Program-made: the position numbers and the translations under genes
Assembly (NCBI GenBank): GCA_025351385.1
Contig: JANXWA010000008.1
Location: 1-64,000 of the forward strand
Length of the DNA: 64,000 nucleotides
DNA from: Acidimicrobiales bacterium
Lineage (GTDB): Bacteria > Actinomycetota > Acidimicrobiia > Acidimicrobiales > RAAP-2
Direction: 5' to 3'
Part shown: positions 38,504 to 47,526 of the stretch, piece after piece
How the letters are laid out: the number at the start of each line of letters is the position of its first letter
How positions within the stretch are numbered: position 1 is the stretch's first letter
The notes under the pieces: model-generated
Database searches by the model: none
What the model saw: the letters and a program-made list of their open reading frames with translations, nothing else
Told to the model about the DNA's origin: nothing

Positions 38504-39472
38504 ATGGAAGCACTGGTTTGGCTGGGCGGCGACCGGTTGGCGATCGACGAACTCGCCGACGTGGAGGCCGGCGAGGGCGAGGTCGTCTTCGAGGTGGTCC
38601 TCGCCGGCATCTGCGGCTCGGATATGCACGCCTACCGGGGCGCCGGCGGCAAGCGGGTGCCCCCGTTGGTGCTGGGCCACGAGGCGGTGGGCCGCCTCGC
38701 CGGCGAGGATGGCCTCTACGTGGCCTTCCCCCTGGCCGGCTGCCATGCCTGCGCGATCTGCGCCGAGGGCCACGAGAACCTCTGCCCCGATCGCAAACTG
38801 CTCGGACTCGACCGCCCGGGAACGTTCGCGAGCACCGTGGTCGTCCCGAGGTCGGCACTGCTCGCGGTGCCGGCCGGGATGACGGCCGACGTCGCCGCGC
38901 TGACCGAGCCGCTCGCCACCGTGATTGGCGTCTTCGAAGGGATTGCCCTACGCCCCGGTCAGACCGTCCAGGTCATCGGGTGCGGGTCGATCGGGCTCTT
39001 GGCGGTGTACTTCGCCGTCAGCGCCGGTTGCCACGTGATCGCGACCGACCCGGTAGCGGCCCGCCGTCAGATCGCGCTCGACATGGGGGCGACGGTCGTG
39101 GACGCCGCCGACGACTTCGCTGCACGCAGCGCCCACTACGTCATCGACGCGGTGGGCATCGAGGCCACCTGGAGCGCGGCCCTGCGGTCGGTTCGCCCCG
39201 GGGGCGTCGTCATCGTCGTGGGCCTAGGCCAAATGAGCGGCACCGTCGCGATCGGCGAAATGATCCGTTCGGGCATCACCCTGAAGGGCAGCTACGCCTA
39301 CTCGCGCGAGGACTTCGCCGATGCGCTGGCGCTACTCGCCCGTGTGCCGATCAACACGACCTGGCTCGAGAGGATGCCTCTTCGCGACGGTCCGGCGGCG
39401 TTCGACGCTCTCGCCCACGAGACCACGTCGGCCGTCAAAATCCTCTTACAGCCCGAAGGTGTCACCGATTAA
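38504..39472 (+). CDS. Zn-dependent alcohol/polyol dehydrogenase
   Basis: ICGSDMHAYRGAGG, LGHEAVGRL, CHACAICAEGHENLCPDRKLLG, VIGCGSIGLLAVYFAVSAG. Confidence 0.92.
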   Translation: MEALVWLGGDRLAIDELADVEAGEGEVVFEVVLAGICGSDMHAYRGAGGKRVPPLVLGHEAVGRLAGEDGLYVAFPLAGCHACAICAEGHENLCPDRKLLGLDRPGTFASTVVVPRSALLAVPAGMTADVAALTEPLATVIGVFEGIALRPGQTVQVIGCGSIGLLAVYFAVSAGCHVIATDPVAARRQIALDMGATVVDAADDFAARSAHYVIDAVGIEATWSAALRSVRPGGVVIVVGLGQMSGTVAIGEMIRSGITLKGSYAYSREDFADALALLARVPINTTWLERMPLRDGPAAFDALAHETTSAVKILLQPEGVTD

Positions 39473-40197
39473 AAGGTGACCGTGAGTCCCCCGTCGACCA
39501 CGACCACCTGCCCGGTCACGTACGAGTTCTCCTCCGACGCCAGCCAGGCGATCAGCTCGGCCACCTCTTCGGGCTGGCCGGCACGCCGTAGCGGCAGCCT
39601 CGCGCCCGTCACGTAGGCCGCGACGAATTCATCGGTCGTCGTCTCGAGCCGGCCGTCGACCATCGCCATACGCGTCTCGATGAACCCCGGGGCCACGGCG
39701 TTCACCAGCACGCCGGTCCCACCGAACTCGACCGCGAGGGTGCGCGTCGCCTGGTCCAGACCGCCCTTCGTGACGTCGTAGGCGAGGCCCCGCCGCTCAC
39801 CGAACGAGCCGTGCACGCTCGTCACGTTGACGATCCGGCCGTACCCGCGCGTCGCCATGCTCGTCGCCGCCAGTGACGCGAGCACGACGGGTGCCTCAAG
39901 GTTGACCGCGACGACCCGGCGGAACTCGTCGAGGGAGAAGGACCTCGGTTCGATCGGTGCGAAGATCCCGGCCGCGTTCACGAGCACGTCGATCGGGCCG
40001 TGCTCGGCCTCGAGACCCTTGAACGTCGCCGCCAGTCCTTCGACGTCGGCGAGGTCCACCGCGACCGCCGTGAAGGACGCGCCCGCCGCGATGGGCTCGC
40101 GGTCCAGTCCGATCACGCGCAGACCTCGGTTGGCCAGCGCGGTCGCCGTGGCCGCGCCGATCCCGTTGGCCGCGCCGGTGACCAGTGCCGTCCTCAC
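39469..40197 (-). CDS. SDR family oxidoreductase
   Basis: ALVTGAANGIGAATATALANRG, VNAAGIF, YDVTKGGLDQATRTLAVEF, SYVTGQVVVVDGGL. Confidence 0.93.
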   Translation of the reverse strand: MRTALVTGAANGIGAATATALANRGLRVIGLDREPIAAGASFTAVAVDLADVEGLAATFKGLEAEHGPIDVLVNAAGIFAPIEPRSFSLDEFRRVVAVNLEAPVVLASLAATSMATRGYGRIVNVTSVHGSFGERRGLAYDVTKGGLDQATRTLAVEFGGTGVLVNAVAPGFIETRMAMVDGRLETTTDEFVAAYVTGARLPLRRAGQPEEVAELIAWLASEENSYVTGQVVVVDGGLTVTF

Positions 40198-41360
40198 GCG
40201 CCCCGCTCCGTCCCCATCGTCGCCGGCCTTCCCGGAAGCTCCCGGCCCCCTCGTGCGGTTACCACGTAGTCACGCTCCACCCGAACGCCCACCCTACGAG
40301 GGAAGTAGCAGCCGGGCTCGATCGCGAGCACCATGCCCTCGGTGAGCTCCGTGTCGTCCCACGGCGTGATGAACGGCGCCTCGTACGCCGTGAGGCCGAT
40401 CCCGTGCCCGCCGTGGTGGGGAAAGTCCGAGCCCGCGACGGCCTCGTCGATGCGCTGCACCATCGACGCGTAGACCTCCGAGCAGCGCTTTCCCGGCACC
40501 AGCTCGGTGGCCGTGGCCTCCATCACGCCCACCAGGCGCTCGCGGATCGAATCGACTTCGTCGTTGGCCCCGATCACGTGGGTCCAGGTGACGTCGCCCC
40601 AGTAGCCGCTGGCGCCAAAGACGAGGTCCACGATGACGCCCACGCCGTCCTCGATCATCCGCGGACCCGGCACGGCGATCGGCGCGCCGACGTCGCCAGT
40701 CGCCGTCCCGGCGACGACGTCGGCGTAGAAGTCGACCGGCTGGCCGTGGCGGCGCTCGCCGGTGAGCCGTGCCAACGTGAAGAGGTCGATCTCACTGGTC
40801 GGACCGTCCAGCGCCGCCGCGACGGCCTCCTGGGCAGCCCAGCAGAGGTCGGTCGAGTGCGCGATCGACGCCCGCTCCACGGGATCCTTCTCCAGGCGCA
40901 GGCGATCCACGTGGCGTGAGCCGTCGACGACCTCGCCGAAGGACTCGTCGCCGACGAGCCACGAAGCGCCAACCGCCGCCCACCGGGTGTAGCCAGCGAC
41001 GTCGGGCAGGTCGAGGATTGACTCGCGTAGGTCCGGGACCGGGTCGGCCAGCATGCCGAATCCCGACGTCGTCGACGGACGGACGTCGACGTGGCGCGTC
41101 GACGTGGCGCGCTCGGCGATCGCCACCTCGAAGGAGGGGACGAGCAGGCGGATCGGGCGGCCCGGCTGCAACAGCGCGGCGGTGGCGCCACTGCCGTAGC
41201 GGAAGTAGCCCGTCAACCATCCGACGAGGTCGGTCCCACAGAGCAGAATCGCGTCGAGGCCTTCCTCATAGAGCGTCGCACGCAGACGGTCCTCGACACG
41301 AGCCACCTCGTGGTCGAGGACGATTGCCTCAGGCGCCACTAGCTCGTGTTTGTCGGTCAT
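40194..41360 (-). CDS. M24 (Xaa-Pro aminopeptidase/creatinase-fold) family protein
   Basis: VDLVFGASGYWGDVTWTHVIG, FPHHGGHGIGLTAYEAP, GMVLAIEPGCYFP, GVRVERDYVVT. Confidence 0.9.
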   Translation of the reverse strand: MTDKHELVAPEAIVLDHEVARVEDRLRATLYEEGLDAILLCGTDLVGWLTGYFRYGSGATAALLQPGRPIRLLVPSFEVAIAERATSTRHVDVRPSTTSGFGMLADPVPDLRESILDLPDVAGYTRWAAVGASWLVGDESFGEVVDGSRHVDRLRLEKDPVERASIAHSTDLCWAAQEAVAAALDGPTSEIDLFTLARLTGERRHGQPVDFYADVVAGTATGDVGAPIAVPGPRMIEDGVGVIVDLVFGASGYWGDVTWTHVIGANDEVDSIRERLVGVMEATATELVPGKRCSEVYASMVQRIDEAVAGSDFPHHGGHGIGLTAYEAPFITPWDDTELTEGMVLAIEPGCYFPRRVGVRVERDYVVTARGGRELPGRPATMGTERGA

Positions 41361-41382
41361 GTCGAAACCATCGTAGGCAGGC

Positions 41383-42210
41383 CTAGCGGACCGCTCCGGA
41401 CAGCATCCCGCGGATGAAGACGCGCGCCGACACGAAGTAGAGCAACAGGGTCGGCACCGCGCCGAGTAGCAGCCCGGCCATCAGGACGGGCACGTTGGTT
41501 GAGTACTTGCCCGAGAGTTGGGCGAGCGTCGGGGTGATCATTTCGGTGTTGGTGGCGTGGAGCAGCACGAGGCTCACGAAGAGCTCGTTCCAGATGTTGA
41601 GGAACGTGAGGATCCCGACCGTCAGGATTCCCGGCCGACCGATTGGCAAGATGACCTTCACGAAGACCCGCATCCAGCTCGCGCCGTCCATCCGTGCGGC
41701 CTCGACGACCGAGTCGGGGATGGAGCGGAAGTTCGATCGCAGGAGGTAGGTGCCGTAGGGGATGTTGATGGCGGTGTAGATCAGGATCGCCGGCACGAAG
41801 TTGTTAGCGAGCCCGGCGTGGGCAATCGCCACGTAGAGCGGCAGCAGGATCACGATGCCGGGCATGAACATGATCATGAGCATCACCCAGAACAGGACGT
41901 TGCCGAACTTGATCGGCGTCTTGGTGAAGACGAAGGCCGCGAGCGAGGAGAAGAACGTGGCCATGACCACGGCCGGCACCACGACGATGAAGGTGTGCAG
42001 GATCGCCGCGAGGAAGGGCACCTGGCTGAAGAGCTGGGAGAAGCTCGAGAGTGAGAAGTGCTTGGGCAGGCTGTAAGGGTTGATCGCGAAGGCGTTGGAG
42101 CTCTTCATGGTGTTGAGCGCCATGAAGAGCAGCGGGTACACGGTCGAGACCGCGACGAGACAGAGCAGGGTGAAGACGACTCCCCGTCCGATCCGCGAGG
42201 TCGTGTTCAC
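41383..42210 (-). CDS. Carbohydrate ABC transporter permease, MalG type
   Basis: EAARMDGASWMRVFVKVILPIGRPGILTVGILTFLNIWNELFVSLVLL EAA loop; GTG start overlapping the upstream stop. Confidence 0.92.
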   Translation of the reverse strand: MNTTSRIGRGVVFTLLCLVAVSTVYPLLFMALNTMKSSNAFAINPYSLPKHFSLSSFSQLFSQVPFLAAILHTFIVVVPAVVMATFFSSLAAFVFTKTPIKFGNVLFWVMLMIMFMPGIVILLPLYVAIAHAGLANNFVPAILIYTAINIPYGTYLLRSNFRSIPDSVVEAARMDGASWMRVFVKVILPIGRPGILTVGILTFLNIWNELFVSLVLLHATNTEMITPTLAQLSGKYSTNVPVLMAGLLLGAVPTLLLYFVSARVFIRGMLSGAVR

Positions 42211-43139
42211 GAGCCCTGCTGCACTTCGCGGTTGGGGAACATCTTCACCTGGACGATGGTCAGCGTCAGGACGATGATGAACAAGATGAGCGCCAGCGCC
42301 GCGCCGTAGCCGAACTGGCCGTTCTCGAAGGTCGTGATGTACGTGTAGTAGTCGACCGTCGTCGTGGCGAAGCCCGGCCCGCCGGCGGTGATGACGAAGA
42401 CGAAGCTGAAGAGCGAGGTGAAGGTGTAGATCACGTTGATGACGCTGAGGAACTGCAGCGACCCTGAGATCATCGGGATCGTGATCGAGCGCAAGCGCCG
42501 CCACCACGAGGCCCCGTCGATGTTGGCCGCGTCGTAGAGCGCGGTGTCGACGGTCGTCATCGCCGAGAGGATGACGACCATCCCGAAGCCGAACGAGGTC
42601 CACACCAGCGCGAGGATGACGACCGCGCGGGCGGTCCAGGGGTTCGAGAGCCAAGCGAAGTTGCCGAGTCCAAAGCCGCCGAGGAGCTTGTCGACGGCGC
42701 CGGCCGGCAAGAACACCGTGCTGAAGAGCACGCCGACGATCACCGGCGAGAGCACGTTGGGGATGAAGAAGAGGAAGCGGAAGACCCGCCATCCCAGGAC
42801 CTTCTCGTAGACGAGCACCGCCGTCACCAGCGACGCGGCGAGGATGAGCGGCACCGAGATCAAGAAGATGACCGAGTTCATGAGGATCTGGGGCAAAACC
42901 GGGTTGTGGAAGATCAGCTGGAAGTTCTTGAGTCCGATGTACTTGCTCGAGAGTCCATCCCAGTAGGTGAAGCTGTGGTAGATCGTCTGGCCGATGGGCA
43001 GCACCATGAGCAGCAGGACGAAGGCCGCCGCGGGCACGAGCGCGAGGTAGGGGAAGAGGTTCCTCTTCCTTCGGGCGGGCGGCGGTGGCGAGGCGGGGTC
43101 CCCCGACTGGGGGGACCCCGCCTCGTCGATCATCGTCAC
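42207..43139 (-). CDS. Carbohydrate ABC transporter permease, MalF type
   Basis: LYDAANIDGASWWRRLRSITIPMISGSLQFLSVI EAA loop; multi-TM. Confidence 0.92.
   Translation of the reverse strand: MTMIDEAGSPQSGDPASPPPPARRKRNLFPYLALVPAAAFVLLLMVLPIGQTIYHSFTYWDGLSSKYIGLKNFQLIFHNPVLPQILMNSVIFLISVPLILAASLVTAVLVYEKVLGWRVFRFLFFIPNVLSPVIVGVLFSTVFLPAGAVDKLLGGFGLGNFAWLSNPWTARAVVILALVWTSFGFGMVVILSAMTTVDTALYDAANIDGASWWRRLRSITIPMISGSLQFLSVINVIYTFTSLFSFVFVITAGGPGFATTTVDYYTYITTFENGQFGYGAALALILFIIVLTLTIVQVKMFPNREVQQGS
43089..43125 (-). promoter_or_regulatory. Perfect 16-bp stem-loop inside the 5' coding region of the malF-type gene
   Basis: CGAGGCGGGGTCCCCC-GACTG-GGGGGACCCCGCCTCG. Confidence 0.75.
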
Positions 43140-43183
43140 GTGGACCGCACCATCAGCGTGGCGCTAGTCCTGGGGAGTCGGGA

Positions 43184-44536
43184 TCAGCCGGCCGACTGCG
43201 CCGCGAGGTAGCTCTGCATCTGTGACTGCATGCTGCCCGCGGCGCTCGACGGACTCAAGGTTCCCGCGAACACTCCGGTGTTCGTCTGGTACCAGTAGTT
43301 GTCGATGCTGCCGGGCATCACGTTGTCGAAGGCCTCCATCAGCGCGTAGTGCTGGGTGTTGATGTAGACGTTCAACTGGGCGAGCAGCGGCTGGGCGGCG
43401 TTGAAGCCGGCCGGCGCGGTCCAGCCGACGATGTTCGGCAACTGGCCCAGCTCGTTGATCGACGCGTTCTGCACCGCCGCCGACGTGAGGAACTTGATCA
43501 GCTTGACGTCTTCGGTGAGGTGCTTGCTGTTCTTGAACACGACGTAGGAGTTGTTCGGCCCACCCGACAGCGACTTGGCGAACTTCGACCCGGGCAGTGC
43601 CGGCACGGGGAACAGGCCGACGTTGGACTTGAGGCCCTGGGAGAACTGGGTCGCGTAGAAGTTGCCGGTGATCGTCATCGCGGCCTTGCCGGCGGCGAAG
43701 TTGGCGACGCCCGTGGTGAAGGTGAGCGATGGCGCATCCGAATTCGTGTAGCCCTTGGCGAAGAGCTGGTGCCAGGCGGTGTAGGGCTTGATCAGCAGGG
43801 GCGAGTTCAGCGACGTCTTGCCGCTGTTCATCGCGAGCACACCGTCGTTGCCGCCGAGCATCGAGATCAGCGCGTCCTGGGACCAGGCCCCGAAGTAGCC
43901 CTCCTTCTCACCGAACTCGAAGGGGGTGATGCCCTTCGCCTTCAGCTTGGCGGCGATGGTCATGAGGCCGCCCCACGTGGTCGGCAGTGACGTCGTGCTG
44001 ATTCCAGCCCGCTTGAAGAGGGTCTTGTTGAAGAAGACGGTGTAGTAGTAGCCAGCGCCGTAGGGCACGGCGTAGATGGTGCCGCCCTGCTTGAAGTTGG
44101 CCGAGACGAACTGCCAACCGGTCAACGACTTGACGTAGCTGGCGCCGAGGGCCTTGTTGAGGCCGACGAGGTACTTCGCGTTCTGCAGGATCTGACCGCC
44201 GACGTACAGCTGGCCAATATCGGGCGTCGTGCCGGCGAGTTCAGATGAAGAGAGCAGCGTATTGAAGCCGGTCGAGGACGCCATTGGCTCTGGCATCACG
44301 GTGACCTTGATGTTCGGATTGGCCTTCTCGAACAGCGCGACGCCCTTCGTGAGGAAGGACTTCGAATTAGGCACGGTCGACGAGCTGGCCGCGAGCGCGT
44401 CGTTCCAGATGGTGATGGTGATGGTCTTCGCCGACGCCCCGGCGGAGAAGGGCACGCTCACGAGGCCGGCGGCGGTGCCGGCGGCGACCGCGGCGCTGAT
44501 CAACGACTTCCTCAGTAATGCATGACGTTTGTTCAT
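43184..44536 (-). CDS. Carbohydrate ABC transporter substrate-binding protein
   Basis: Signal peptide; ITITIWNDALAAS...FEKANPNIKVTVMPEP; family-1 extracellular SBP pattern. Confidence 0.92.
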   Translation of the reverse strand: MNKRHALLRKSLISAAVAAGTAAGLVSVPFSAGASAKTITITIWNDALAASSSTVPNSKSFLTKGVALFEKANPNIKVTVMPEPMASSTGFNTLLSSSELAGTTPDIGQLYVGGQILQNAKYLVGLNKALGASYVKSLTGWQFVSANFKQGGTIYAVPYGAGYYYTVFFNKTLFKRAGISTTSLPTTWGGLMTIAAKLKAKGITPFEFGEKEGYFGAWSQDALISMLGGNDGVLAMNSGKTSLNSPLLIKPYTAWHQLFAKGYTNSDAPSLTFTTGVANFAAGKAAMTITGNFYATQFSQGLKSNVGLFPVPALPGSKFAKSLSGGPNNSYVVFKNSKHLTEDVKLIKFLTSAAVQNASINELGQLPNIVGWTAPAGFNAAQPLLAQLNVYINTQHYALMEAFDNVMPGSIDNYWYQTNTGVFAGTLSPSSAAGSMQSQMQSYLAAQSAG

Positions 44537-44618
44537 TGTCTCCCCCAAATTCAACAATGCCCGTGAGCAAAGTGTTGTCGCTGCGCCCCGCGGATGCCGG
44601 ACACCTATGTTCTAACTA

Positions 44619-44634
44619 TCGGAACTACATTCCA
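44619..44634. promoter_or_regulatory. Operator-like site matching the IclR-region palindrome
   Basis: TCGGAACTACATTCCA versus TCGGAACACCATTCCGA at 38458. Confidence 0.55.
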
Positions 44635-44742
44635 TAATTTTGGAACTATAGTGATCATCCGCTCACGTGTCAAGCGCCGTCGACGGGCTTTCGTCGCGAC
44701 GAACTGCGCCATTGGCACGTGGGAAACGTCCAAGGGGGAGTC

Positions 44743-45516
44743 ATGGCCGATCGATTGCAAGGCAAGCGCGCACTGGTGACCGGAGCGTCGAGGGGGATCG
44801 GCAAGTCCATCGCCCTCACGTTCGCGGCCGAAGGGGCCGCGGTCGCGGTCGGTGGGCGCGACGCCGACCTCGTCGAGGTGTCCTGTGACGAGGTCCGTCG
44901 CGCCGGTGGCGTCGCCATCGCGGTCATCGGTGACGTGTCGGTCGAGCAGGTGGCGCACGACCTCGTCGAGTCGGCGGCGCGGGCGCTGGGTGGGCTCGAC
45001 ATCCTCGTCAACAACGCCGGAATCGACGCCAACGAGTGGCACCCCGTGCACGAGTGGCCCGTCGAGGAGTTCGACCACATCATTGCCGTGAATCTTCGAG
45101 GTCCATTCCTCATGTCCCGTTTCGCCATCCCCCACCTGCTCGCCGCTGGGGGCGGTTCGATCCTGCACATCAGTTCGGTCTGCGCGACGACGGTGTGGGC
45201 CGGCGACTGCGCCTACGACATCTCCAAGGCCGCGCTCAACATGCTGTCGGACCACATCGCCGTCGAGTACGGCGCACTGGGGATCGTCTCGAACACCTTG
45301 ATGCCTGGCGTCATCCGCACCGACCTGCACGAGCGGGTGATGGAGGGGATGCATGACGGCCGGGCCTTCGAGCGCGAACTGATCAAGCGCCACCCGATCG
45401 GACGCTTCGGCACCGTCGAGGAGGTTGCGCGCAGCGCCGTCTTCCTCTGCTCGGGTGACACACCTTTCCTCACCGGCGCCAACGTCACGATCGACGGCGG
45501 CTACTCCCGGGTCTAG
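44743..45516 (+). CDS. SDR family oxidoreductase
   Basis: LQGKRALVTGASRGIGKSIALTFAAEG, LVNNAGIDANEW, YDISKAALNMLSDHIAVEYG, FLTGANVTIDGGYSRV. Confidence 0.94.
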   Translation: MADRLQGKRALVTGASRGIGKSIALTFAAEGAAVAVGGRDADLVEVSCDEVRRAGGVAIAVIGDVSVEQVAHDLVESAARALGGLDILVNNAGIDANEWHPVHEWPVEEFDHIIAVNLRGPFLMSRFAIPHLLAAGGGSILHISSVCATTVWAGDCAYDISKAALNMLSDHIAVEYGALGIVSNTLMPGVIRTDLHERVMEGMHDGRAFERELIKRHPIGRFGTVEEVARSAVFLCSGDTPFLTGANVTIDGGYSRV

Positions 45517-45636
45517 CCGGCTGTGATCGGACACGAGTGTCGCATCCACCGAATCTGGGTGGAAACGCGCGCGACGCCCTCACCGCTCCATGAGCCCTTC
45601 ATCAGGCGAGACTCCGACGACGAGAGGCCCTCGTTG

Positions 45637-47319
45637 TTAGCCGAGGTCGTCCGCCAGGGCGCGATCGACCTCGGCGACCGGGATCGACTGCCCCGACACC
45701 GAAAGGTGGAAGTTGATGAACAGTTCCGCAATGGCCCGCTTTTGCGAGTTGCCCGCGATCTCGTGGAGCAGCGTCGCCGCTTGGACGATCCTCGCGAACT
45801 GGTCGAGGAGTCGACGGAACTGACCGGCACCCCCTTCGCCAGCCTCGAGGGACCGGTGCAGTTGCGGCACGATGCCGGCAAGGGCTGCCTCAACGGTCCC
45901 GGTATCGGCATCGGTGACGTGGACCAACTCCTCCTCGACCCACGTCACAACCGCGGGCAGCAGGTTCAGTCGAGTGCAGTCTCGATAGACCTGGGCACAG
46001 AGTACGTTGTGGGTCCCTTCCCAGCTCTCGTAGACGACGGCGTCGCGGTAGAGGCGCGGCAGCACGGAGAAACTCTCGATCGTGCCGTTGCCTCCGAGCA
46101 CCTCGATGCCCTGGTGAACGACCTCGGTCGCGCGAATCGACGTGGCGTACTTGTTGACATTCACGAGGAATCGGTGAACGGCCCGCTCGGCGTCACTGGC
46201 CTCGTCCCGGTCAATCCGGTCGACCAGACCGGTCAACGCCATGGTCGACGAGAGCGCAGCATGCTCTTCGACCTTCATGAGCGCCAACTGCTCGCGGACG
46301 ATGGGGATCGCGCCAATAGCGCGACCGAAGGCCCGACGGTGGCGTGCGAAACCGGCCGCCTCGATGTACGCGCGGCGCATCAAGCCGGTCGAGCCGACCG
46401 CGTTCAGCCAGCGCGACGTGTTGAGCAGCTCCTCGACGGCGACGTGAAAGCCCTCGTCGATCCGCCCGATGGGCCACCCGAGCGCGCCGTCGAAGTCGAT
46501 CTCGGCCGACGCGAGACAGCGCGTGCCGAGCTTGTCCTTCAGCTGGCGAATGCGAAATCCGTTCGGAGCGCCATCCACGGTTCGCGGCACGAGGAAGCAA
46601 CCCAGTCCCCGCGTCCCGTCGGAAGCCGACTGGGGACGGGCCGTTACCGCGAAGAGGTCGGCGTCAGCGACCGAGCAGAACCACTTCTCCCCCGTGATCC
46701 GCCACGCTCCCGGTTGGGTCGAGTCGGGCACGGCGACGACGACGTTCGCGCCAACGTCCGAGCCGCCCTGGACCTCAGTGAGGAACTGCGACCCGCGAAG
46801 CGACCCCGCGAAGCTCGCCGAGCGCAGGCCGCCGAGGTAGCGACGCGCCAACTCCGGCGAGCCCCGGCTCGCCACCGCCCGGCCAAGTCCGGCCGTGCAG
46901 ACGGCGGGACAGCCGACGCCGCCTTCGCCCACGTGGCTGAGCAGGTAGAAGAGCGCCGCCTGCTCGAACGCGCCGCCAGGACCGTCGTCGCAGGCCAGTA
47001 GTCCCGAGTCCCAGACCGCCGCCGAGGCCCTCTCGTGCGCGGGGTGGAACTCGATTCGCTCGGTCCGACGCCCGACGGCGTCGTAGGGGACGTGCAGCGG
47101 CATCGTGCGGTGACGCTCTTGGGCCTCGACCGCGGGATCGATCGTCTGGGCAACAGTGGCGCCGAAGTCGCGTAGACGCCCCTCCATCTCGAGGCGTCGT
47201 GGGGAGCCGGCTCGGAGGTCGAGTACGTCGCGCAAGTTCGTCGACATGTCGTAGTAGTTGGTCGCCCGCGACTCGTACCAGCGCACCAGGTCCTCGCGTC
47301 CGGAAAGTTCCTCGGCCAT
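45637..47319 (-). CDS. Acyl-CoA dehydrogenase family protein (AidB-like)
   Basis: SQFLTEVQGGSDVGANVV, WRITGEKWFCSVADADLFAVTARP, RAFGRAIGAIPIVREQLALMKVE, VLGGNGTIESFSVLPRLYRDAVVYESWEGTHNVL. Confidence 0.9.
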   Translation of the reverse strand: MAEELSGREDLVRWYESRATNYYDMSTNLRDVLDLRAGSPRRLEMEGRLRDFGATVAQTIDPAVEAQERHRTMPLHVPYDAVGRRTERIEFHPAHERASAAVWDSGLLACDDGPGGAFEQAALFYLLSHVGEGGVGCPAVCTAGLGRAVASRGSPELARRYLGGLRSASFAGSLRGSQFLTEVQGGSDVGANVVVAVPDSTQPGAWRITGEKWFCSVADADLFAVTARPQSASDGTRGLGCFLVPRTVDGAPNGFRIRQLKDKLGTRCLASAEIDFDGALGWPIGRIDEGFHVAVEELLNTSRWLNAVGSTGLMRRAYIEAAGFARHRRAFGRAIGAIPIVREQLALMKVEEHAALSSTMALTGLVDRIDRDEASDAERAVHRFLVNVNKYATSIRATEVVHQGIEVLGGNGTIESFSVLPRLYRDAVVYESWEGTHNVLCAQVYRDCTRLNLLPAVVTWVEEELVHVTDADTGTVEAALAGIVPQLHRSLEAGEGGAGQFRRLLDQFARIVQAATLLHEIAGNSQKRAIAELFINFHLSVSGQSIPVAEVDRALADDLG

Positions 47320-47526
47320 GGCGATCCCTTCATCCCCGACGCGGGCAAGCCGGTCTCGTTCTCAGTCTGCCTCCGGCGCGCAATGCCAGAATCTTCCGTG
47401 GCCCGTCAGGGTTTTGTGACTTTGTACCGGAAGTCCGGGCGAGGGGGCCTAGTACAGTTGGGAAAGGCCTCCTCGCCGCAGTTCCGACGCGTCACGGGGC
47501 CTTTTGAGTCTTCGGGAGGAATTTGC

